15,541 bases of DNA from NCBI GenBank assembly GCA_014825775.1, contig MVAQ01000341.1, forward strand, positions 1 through 15,541, read 5' to 3'. Both the position numbers and the translations under genes were made by a program. Below, piece by piece: positions 7,172-13,923 of the stretch. Source of the stretch: Krasilnikovozyma curviuscula. Lineage: Eukaryota; Basidiomycota; Tremellomycetes; Cystofilobasidiales; Mrakiaceae. The notes beneath the pieces are model-generated. The model saw nothing but the letters and a program-made list of their open reading frames with translations, did no database searches and had not been told where the DNA came from. How positions within the stretch are numbered: position 1 is the stretch's first letter; every line of letters starts with the position of its first letter.

Positions 7172-10030
7172 ATGGCTGAACAAAACAATCCAACGAACAA
7201 CAATCCTGATCCAAACAACGCCAGTCAACAGCAACAGAGACCTTCGGGTCTGCCGACATTCTCCTTGTCCTTTGGCCCCAGCTTTCAAATTGTCATCGGT
7301 GGCCGTCCTCCTGGTCAGCCAAGTCTCCTGAATGGCTTTCCGTTAGGCGGTATATTCAGACAAACGGCACCGGCACTAGTACCAGTACCAGCAGGGGCTG
7401 TAGCTGGGGAGTCCGATGATGTACCAACTGTGGTCGGCTTGTCTTCGTCAGCCGCACCACTGCGTCCTTCATCGACTGCACCACCTTCACCATCGGCAGC
7501 TTCAGCACCAATTCAGATATCACTGAACTCTGTAGCTGGCGTGAGTGAGGACAACATTGCTCCTTTATACAACCCAGAGGTGCCCATCAGCAGGAGAAAT
7601 GTGGCAGACGCAGGGGCATCCTCGACGTCGTCACCCGCTCCCGCCGTCCACTCGCCTCTTCCAGCTGTGAACTTCAGCAGGAGGGAAGGTGGAAGTAACC
7701 TATTCATGGAAATCCCTGTTGCGGATGCAGCTTCTACCAGGGCGGAGGGGAGTGCAACGCACGATGACTCCAACGGTGGACGTACGACTCGAGCGGTAAG
7801 TTTGTTAATTTTCGATTCTGCCTTGCCGGAGAAGCAGATGAAGTAGGACTCAAGAAGAATAGGGTATAGGCTGGCTTGAAGGTGGCAGAATGAAATTTGG
7901 GAAGGGAAAAGAACAGTCGGATTAGTCGCCGACTGGGTCTGAACGACTCCTCTTCGCTTCCTTGTCACTCCCTTTTGCTTGTGTATCTCTCTCCCCAGAG
8001 CTGAGGCTCGAATTTGCCTTGCTTGCTCGTGCTCCCATTTCCTTTTCTTTCCTCTCGGTCTATTTCGTTCAACAACTAACTTCTATTTCGCTTTCACCCT
8101 CCAAAAGCCCACGCCCTCAAACCATTCATTGAACGACATACCACCTCTTAATGACCCCAGAAGCCCACGAACAACTAACACGAATGTTGACATGAATGAC
8201 CCCTACTGGGATTTACCCGACCTGGTAAACCCAAACGACCTACCACGACCTCCTCCACCCCAACCTCGACCTCACTCTACAGCCAACGCCCACCGACCGG
8301 CAGTAGATATGCTCATGGACTTCGACTTCACCTTCGGCGGTCATCATACTCCTTCTCCTGCCCAGGGCCCTCCGACAGCTGATGGAGAGCCGCCCCAAGC
8401 ACCCTTCCCACCTGGCGGATTCACGTTTGGTATCGGCGGTGGTGGTCCAAACGGCGGTCCACTGAACCCACAGCACCTTTTCAACATGTTCTCGAACTCT
8501 GCGATCTTTGGAGGAGGAGGAGGCAACGGCGGGGCAGTCCCCAACCCGACGACTGAAGGCGGCGAAAGCGTTGCTGAGGCGGCTGGTGATGACAGACCTG
8601 CACCTGGTCCTCCTCCATTCTTGGGTGGTTCGGTCAATGGCGCACCACCAGAGCTGAGGAATCTATTGGCCAGCATTTTGCAGATGGGACCAATGGGTGC
8701 TATGGGGTAAGTCTTTGCTTTTGATCAGTTTCCATTGCGATTGCAACGAGTTTTGCTGATTCTCCTACCGTTTTGATGTTAAGACCTGGGTTTAACCCTA
8801 ACGATCCCAACTCCGGAGGCTCCTTCGTCCTCTCCTTTTCTCTCGACGGTCCACCCTTCGGAGCGATGATGCAGGACGAAAAGCGACCCGACCCTGAGCG
8901 AGCGCAAGAGCTCATCGACGCGCTCGATGTCGTTGATGAAACTACTCTCAGAAGGTGGGACAGAGTTCTGAAGCTCGAGACGGGTAATGGATGGTGCTGC
9001 GGTGTCTGCATGGATGGGCTGGATGATAACGAGGAGACAAATGAAGAAGTAACGGAGCCCGCTGTCAAGGAGCAGGATAAGGCCAGAGCTGCCACTGTTG
9101 GAGATGAAAAAGATAAGAAGGACGAAGAGGCGGCATCACTGCGGAAGGAAAATGAGGATGAGCAAATGAAGGACAAGACAAAGGATACCGAAGTTGTTGC
9201 TTTGCCGTGTTCTCACTCTTTCCATCATGGATGTCTCAAACCTTGGCTTCTGACTGCGACCAGCTGTCCAGAGGTAAGTTTTTTTTTACCATCTTGTCTT
9301 TCACGATCAGTGCTGACCCTTTCCTGTCCATGATTTTAAGTGTCGGTTTGACTTGGACCCACTTTCGACGACACTCCGTCGACAACCACAACAAGCAGGA
9401 CCTCAGTTCTTTAATACAGTTCGAGCAGGCTCGCCGATGCCAGGCGCCGGCCGTAACCGACAACATCCATACCAACGACCGGCGACGCCTTCGAATTCCC
9501 AGTTCCCTTCCGAGCTTGACCCCCGACGAGGTGCTGGCAGCTCCAACTCTACTCGAACGGAGTATAGGCCACCACCTGCCCCTTCGCAAAACCTCGACTC
9601 AAAGCTACAGTCCCTCGAATACAAGCACGGCTTGAGGTGCTCTTGCTCTGATTGTTTCGTTGTGCTAGCGGTAGGCGACTCTACAAACACCACTGAAGAT
9701 CACAAAAAACAACTTCCAATACGTATCTCGCTCCTCAAAGAGGATAGTTCTGCGGGATGCGAGCATCTCTTCCACTCCGCCTGCCTTCGAGTATCATCAC
9801 GAATCCAAGGACTCGTCAAGGAGGATGATGGTACTAGTCCTTATATTGACGTTATGTGCCCAATCAGAGGTTGTCATGGATCAGGCAGAATCTTAAGACA
9901 AGATTGGGAGAGGGAGAGCGATGTTGATGCTGACGTGATGGAGATGCAACACCAGAAGGCGTCCGGCAGTGTCGTCGGTGCTGGTGGAGGTGAAGATTCT
10001 CAAACTGTTGATGTCTGGGATTTGGATTAA
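7172..10030 (+). CDS. Large disordered RING-H2 protein, possible San1-like quality-control E3 ligase
   Basis: Four exons join in phase: 7172-7795, 8108-8706, 8784-9273 and 9341-10030, giving 800 aa. Residues 1-410 are low-complexity Pro/Gly/Ser/Ala/Asn sequence with recurrent FxFG-like patches (PTFSLSFG, FDFTFGG, FTFGIGGGG) and look disordered. A conserved-looking segment, RPDPERAQELIDALDVV...LRRWDRVLKLE (442-473), leads into a RING-H2 domain: C480, C483, C550, H552, H555, C558, C569 and C572 in the order CxxC...CxHxxHxxC...CPEC. A Lys/Glu/Asp-rich insert separates C483 from C550. A second Cys/His cluster lies at 673-749. RING-H2 proteins are usually E3 ubiquitin ligases. The disordered flanks and split RING resemble San1, the nuclear misfolded-protein ligase; that identity is inference. 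Intron 1 (7796-8107, 312 nt) is long, but has a GTAAGT donor, a CTAAC branch site about 35 nt before the acceptor, and correct phase. The alternative is two genes, the second starting at 8194. Confidence 0.72.
8998..9343 (+). other. RING-H2 domain with long C2-C3 insertion
   Basis: The eight ligands are coded at 8998-9009 (C480, C483), 9208-9234 (C550, H552, H555, C558) and 9265-9343 (C569, C572, the last pair split by the intron at 9274-9340). The gap between ligands 2 and 3 is 66 residues, rich in Lys, Glu and Asp, against roughly 9-39 in canonical RINGs. Post-H2 residues LKPWLL keep the Trp used for E2 contact in many RING-H2 proteins. Confidence 0.8.
9644..9874 (+). other. Second RING-H2-like Cys/His cluster
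   Basis: In the C-terminal exon the residues run C673-x2-C676-x34-C711-x-H713-x2-H716-x2-C719-x24-C744-x4-C749, with CEHLFHSACL and MCPIRGCHG as the core pieces. The ligand order matches RING-H2, but the last pair is CPxxxC rather than CPxC. It could be a degenerate RING, a different zinc site, or chance spacing; the CxHxxHxxC core makes chance less likely. Confidence 0.5.
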
Positions 10031-10382
10031 GAGAGATATCCGGCCTTTAACGATTCCTTTCTATATCTACTTCGCTCCGCCATCTCTTTGTAGCCCTAGT
10101 GCTTTCTTGCCCCGCCCCCTTCGATTTTTCAACTGTGCTTAACCTACTGTGCTTTGCCTACATTAGTATTCCCCCTGTTCACGATACCAGAGCAGTTTAA
10201 CGATGCAATACCGTTAGACTGTTGTTTTGTTTGTTTCGAGAAAATAAGTTATGGAAGTTGCGCAATCCCGACAACCTTAGCAGGCGCCGGAGGCTACTCC
10301 TGACTCTCACTCCCAGCACCATCCGACCTATCCAACCAAGGAATCCCACCGTTTAGCATTAGCCAGTACTTCCTGTATTGAC
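10031..10382. other. Intergenic spacer
   Basis: 352 bases between the RING-protein stop and the next plus-strand ATG. It has a pyrimidine-rich 3' UTR-like first half and an unremarkable promoter half. Nothing coding or structured was recognised. Confidence 0.5.
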
Positions 10383-11486
10383 ATGGAGATCCCTAGCTTG
10401 TCCACTTCGACGACTGGCTCTTATCTCGGACCAGGAGCAACCGTCATTCCATCCAGAACTCCTGAACGAAGACGAAGCAGTGCAGCGAAGGATGTAGAGG
10501 TAGGCTACCTATTTTTTAACTATTTGAAGCAGCATGGATGGCTCAACTACCCATCCCAAGCCCATTGATGCCAAATGTTCCATATTCTGACTCGTTCTGT
10601 TTCAATTGTGTCGGACGAGCGTAGCTTGCGGTCTACGAGTTCTCTCGACTTCCTTCGGAATTGAACGATCAGTACTGGGATGAAGAATACAGTTCTGAGG
10701 AAGAAGACGAGGATGAGGGGGACGATTCGGATTCAGATGACGGACCTCAAGGCATGGAGGGTGTCGAAGCTGCGTCAATCGACAAGGGGAAGGGCAGAGA
10801 GGTTGAAGCGAAACCTCAGAAATCGAGGGCTATCAAGCAGAGGAAAGTCAAAGTCATGCCTATGATTGTCATGAAGAAAGCCGGCGGATTTGTTTTCGAT
10901 CAGGTAAGTCATCCATTCGTGCACCTAAACTATCTTCCGTGACTGGGGCGGTGAGGCGGCCGGTGGATGACTTGACAGCATCCATGTCAGAGTAAAAGGG
11001 ATACTCAAACTGGCCGCTTCAACCTGCATACTGTATTATTTCAAACTTCAACGACTCTGGTTAAGCGCTATAAGAAGGCTCTCTCTCCCCGCTGTTACCC
11101 CGCGACAATGCTGCCTCCTGCTTCATTATCGGAGATTGACGAAGGGCTGACTTGGATCTTGTCTCCACTCTGTTTAGGACCTCTTCTGTCCTCAGTATAT
11201 GCGAAGCAACTACTTGCTGTCACCACCCTTCAACCCCTCCGAGTACTCGCCATCCTCTTCATCCTCCTCCTCCGCCTCATTCTCGTCCACACCAACTGGC
11301 TCATCCAGATTCAGTTACAGCGGTGGCTTTTCCTTTGGTGGAAGAAGACGTCAGTCCGGTGGTTGCGACTGGGAACCCAGTAACAAGGATTTCGAGCCGG
11401 AGATTGTTGAGATCAGATTGGAGGGAAAGGAGTTTGTCGCTAGTCCTCCTCAAGTCAAATTCTCTGCTCCTCGTCCGTCTTATTAG
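10383..11486 (+). CDS. Unrecognised acidic, serine-rich protein
   Basis: No family was recognised. The simplest model has exons 10383-10499, 10625-10903 and 11178-11486, all junctions in phase 0, giving 234 aa. The N-terminus is Ser/Thr-rich with SRTPERRRSS, a possible phosphosite patch. Exon 2 has LAVYEFSRLPSELNDQYWDEEY followed by an acidic run EEEDEDEGDDSDSDDG and a basic KSRAIKQRKVK that could be a nuclear localisation signal. Exon 3 starts DLFCPQYMRSNYLLSPPFNPSEYSP, then a poly-Ser tract and FSYSGGFSFGGRRRQ. No membrane segment or signal peptide is visible. A variant with an extra in-phase exon at 10979-11059 would give 261 aa. The acidic/basic layout suggests a nuclear protein; this is weak inference. 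Confidence 0.65.
10906..10973 (+). repeat. Inverted repeat overlapping a 5' splice site
   Basis: AAGTCATCCA (10906-10915) and its exact reverse complement TGGATGACTT (10964-10973) flank a 48-nt loop. Two G-U pairs could extend the stem inward. The left arm begins two bases after the GT of the donor GTAAGT at 10904, so the folded RNA would pair most of the U1-binding site. Confidence 0.6.
10979..11059 (+). other. Candidate in-phase cassette exon (81 nt)
   Basis: Inside the 274-nt second intron of the acidic protein gene, a GACAG acceptor ends at 10978 and a CTG|GTTAAG donor starts at 11060. The 81-nt interval is open in phase 0, entering and leaving in frame, and encodes 27 residues starting HPCQSKRDT. 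Its use would split the intron into 75 and 118 nt, both typical sizes here. No homology supports it; inference only. Confidence 0.35.
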
Positions 11487-11725
11487 TGTATGCTTTGAGG
11501 GATGTCCTGTCCGCGATACCTCGCTATTGGCCTTCTTTAGTGCGCCACCACTCCCCCTCGCGACCTGCTTTATTACAGTTCCCACTACTCTCTGTTGACA
11601 TTATGTATTGTATTTTACCATTTCCCTTCTATTACCCTTGAGAAAGTTTCAACAATGCGTCGGATTTGGATTGGTCTGACCTCGCGTAAAATCCAACTCC
11701 TAACGTCGACCTCGTTCAATGCAGC
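11487..11725. other. Intergenic spacer
   Basis: 239 bases between the acidic protein stop and the Fra10Ac1 ATG. AT-rich with pyrimidine stretches; no feature recognised. Confidence 0.4.
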
Positions 11726-12510
11726 ATGCCCAAATACGGAGAAGATGCATACACAAGACATCAGCATCTGACTTCTATTTACGATCCCACAGGGTCTAAA
11801 GCCCTTCGAAGGAACGAACGGGAAAACAAGCGTACAGACTTCGATGTCTTGAAAGCTCAGCATCGATTTTTGAGGGATGATGGTGAGGCAGAACTCGAGG
11901 ATGACAGGGGCGAAGGAAGCTCGAAGCATAATGCTTGGGAGAAAGAATTAGCTAGAGTGAGTAGCAGAGCTCTAGGGGCTTGGTTCCCAGCTGAGCTCAA
12001 GTTAACTTTCGTCTGGGACTTGACAGAAATATGAAGACTCGTTGTTCAAGGTTTGTTTTGTACCTCCTTGGAATATAAATTTAATGATTTTGGGGCTAAA
12101 GATGGTTGGTGGATTTGTCAGGAGTATGCTCTCATTGATTTGAAACATTACAAATCCGGGAGGGTGAGTACACGCGCAGCTTCCTCCCTTTCAGTTTCAT
12201 TGCAGATTTACTGACACATTCACCCTATTGCTAGTTTGCTCTTCGATGGAGGACGTCAGATGAAGTGATCCAGTCGATTGGAGCGACAACTTGCGGCTCG
12301 TTAAGATGTGCCTTTCACAACCCTCCTGCGCCAACAGTGTCAGAATCCATCATGCCCAGCCTCAAGATCTTTGAGTTGCCATTTGCTTACGAAGAGGATG
12401 GGAAGGCAAAACAGGCGCTTGTGAAGGTCTGCCTGTGTCGGAAGTGCGAGAAGAAGCTGGGCTACAGGAAGAAGAAAGATGTTGAGGATACAGAGGGTAA
12501 AGTGAGATAG
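11726..12510 (+). CDS. FRA10AC1: Fra10Ac1 family protein
   Basis: Homologue of human FRA10AC1, a nuclear protein reported to associate with the spliceosome. Four exons join in phase 0: 11726-11956, 12027-12050, 12122-12163 and 12235-12510, giving 190 aa. Family marks are RTDFDVLKAQHRFLRD (36-51), the helix WEKELARKYEDSLFKEYALIDL (71-92) with HYKSGRFALRWR (94-105), and a C-terminal zinc-ribbon-like region: C119GSLRC124, then F-x-Y and ALVKV-C-LCRKC (C167 and C170), matching the human CGNKYC...LCQEC pattern. The N-terminus is short and the tail is basic (KKLGYRKKK). Exon 2 is only 24 nt (eight residues) and is needed to keep the conserved helix intact. The start is the ATG in gcagcATGCC; no in-frame upstream ATG was noticed. 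Only 144 bases separate its stop from the next ATG. Confidence 0.88.
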
Positions 12511-12653
12511 ATTGGGATGAGGTTATTGTGATGAAATAAGGATAGATTGACTGTACATTCGCATGTTATATTGACCATCTGAAACAAAGCTTTTTGTACT
12601 GAGCTGATCGTCTAAGCTTCCAACGATCAAGGACGATCTGCGACGTCCTCCCC
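12511..12653. other. Short intergenic spacer between Fra10Ac1 and MTH1-like genes
   Basis: 143 bases on the same strand must hold the Fra10Ac1 3' UTR and the promoter of the Nudix gene. Transcripts may overlap. No distinct element recognised. Confidence 0.4.
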
Positions 12654-13557
12654 ATGGCTGACTCCCGCCAACCAGTCCCTCCTTCTCCATTTGAATCAAC
12701 CAGTCCGAGTTCGATGCTTGCGTATGAGGCTCCTCACGACGGCAGGTGGATCCCAATCACCACTCTAAAGCTCTATACATTGATTTTCGTGCTTCCTGAA
12801 AAACAAGACTCGGTGAGTGACCTCCAAGCAGAGTACGAACAGACTGGATAATGCTAGCTCATTTCGATTCAGATGATAATGGGGAAGAAACAGCGAGGAT
12901 TTGGCGTGGGCAAATGGAATTCGTTTGGAGGAAAAGTAGATCCCGCGGACATTTCTATCGAGGCTGCAGCTCTCCGTAAGTAGTGCCTATATTCTCTTCA
13001 GGTTGATAGTACTGCTGTGGATTCCGCATCTGATCTCCAAATTGTGTCATCGAACAGGCGAGCTCAAAGAAGAAGCAGGAATCGACGCAACGGACCTGCA
13101 GTACAGAGGAAGAATCATATACGCGTCTCTGGCTGATGGTGGAGCTAGCATAGATATGAGAGCTTACTCGTGCTCAAAGTGGACTGGAGATTTCGTCGAG
13201 TGAGTCATGTCGTCTTGATTGGGCATGGCGCGAGAGCCCCGGCGGGCTCATACTAACGGAAAGGATGGTTTGGACGGCTGAAGAACTGAGGAAATGGGGG
13301 TTCCAACACCTTTCTCAACAAAATCTACAACGAATCTCGACTCCACGACTTCAGACAATCTTCCTCCGATACCATACGAACAGATGTGGGCCGACGCGTC
13401 GATCTACGTCCCTTTCATCCTCGCTGGGAAGAATGTTATCGGAAGAGCAGATTTTGAGAAGCGATCTGTAGTCAGTGCAGGTGGGCCAGAAGGGCAGGCG
13501 CGATCTGAGGAGGCCATGAAATGTTGGTGGTTTGGGGAGATGGATTCTGTGGTGTGA
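12654..13557 (+). CDS. NUDT1: MTH1/NUDT1-like Nudix hydrolase (oxidised purine dNTPase)
   Basis: MTH1 enzymes hydrolyse 8-oxo-dGTP and related oxidised purine nucleotides, keeping them out of DNA. Exons 12654-12812, 12873-12975, 13058-13199 and 13284-13557 join in phase to 225 aa (human 156). A roughly 35-residue Pro/Ser-rich N-terminal extension precedes LKLYTLIFVL. Then come KKQRGFGVGKWNSFGGKV (58-75, with N69 matching human Asn33), the Nudix box ending RELKEEAGI (88-96), VETEEM (134-139), and IPYEQMWADASIYVPF (164-179), which aligns to the human IPFKDMWPDDSYWFP pocket. Trp117 and Asp119 are kept as W170 and D172; Asp120 is Ala173. A linker of about 15 residues (STKSTTNLDSTTSDN) is inserted before this block. 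The third intron uses the AG at 13283, not the nearer AG at 13263; only this keeps the C-terminal homology in frame, and the perfect TACTAAC at 13251-13257 agrees. Confidence 0.88.
13234..13257 (+). other. GC hairpin next to a perfect branch site
   Basis: GAGCCC-CGGC-GGGCTC (13234-13249) is a 6-bp GC-rich stem with a four-base loop, immediately followed by TACTAAC at 13251-13257 in the last intron of the MTH1-like gene. The branch A at about 13256 lies 7 nt from the first AG, which is too close, and 27 nt from the AG used at 13283. Confidence 0.55.
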
Positions 13558-13923
13558 CGGGAGAGGCTCTCTGCATAGATTACACCCTTTTGATATTTTT
13601 AGATGTTTCTATTTCTCTATAGAACTGATGGGGATGGCCTCTCGAACATCTTCTCCTTGCAGAAGGATCCTGTAGGGTAATTGCGCCAGTGTGACATGGC
13701 CACTGTCATTGAACTGGATCATATATTAACTGATATGTATTGGTAGCATAACCACAAACTTAAAACATTCTAGGTGTCCTGAAAGACGTAAGACAGGTCT
13801 TTCGAAAGAATTGAGAAATTCTTCATAATCTTCCCAAATTTCCTAAGCTGAGCGCTTGTGTCAACCTCGAAAGCAGCGAGGGCAAGATGACTTTCTGCTA
13901 ACCCCTCTGTCACTCTAGAGAAT
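13558..13923. other. Intergenic region with possible leader intron of the FG nucleoporin
   Basis: 366 bases. The first part is the 3' UTR of the Nudix gene, and an imperfect palindrome TGACATGGCCACTGTCA lies around 13692-13708. Toward the end, CTAAC, a pyrimidine tract and CTCTAG (AG at 13917-13918) form a good intron 3' end. A possible GTAAGA donor at 13788 would make a 131-nt 5' UTR intron. The ATG at 13887 would then be intronic rather than an upstream ORF. Confidence 0.45.

Noticed and set aside
8344..8676. Pro-rich minus-strand frame opposite the RING-protein exon 2
   Set aside because: Reverse complement of Gly/Pro-rich codons; no start context, splice support or homology.
9207..9635. 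Alternative frame across the RING-protein intron 3
   Set aside because: It reads through the intron at 9274-9340 in the wrong frame and destroys the final CPxC pair of the RING.
11108..11383. Hydrophobic open frame resembling a membrane segment (LRVLAILFILLLRLILV)
   Set aside because: It is the +1 shadow of the poly-Ser/Pro coding exon 11178-11486: runs of TCC/TCT read out of frame give Leu/Ile. No independent support.
13264..13471. MTH1-like C-terminus read from the AG at 13263 (MVWTAEELRKWG...)
   Set aside because: This frame loses the conserved IPYEQMWAD block, and the AG is only about 7 nt from the branch A. The AG at 13283 restores the homology.
13887..13901. Four-codon upstream ORF (MTFC) before the FG nucleoporin
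   Set aside because: It overlaps a CTAAC branch site and pyrimidine tract ending in CTCTAG, so it is more likely inside a leader intron.
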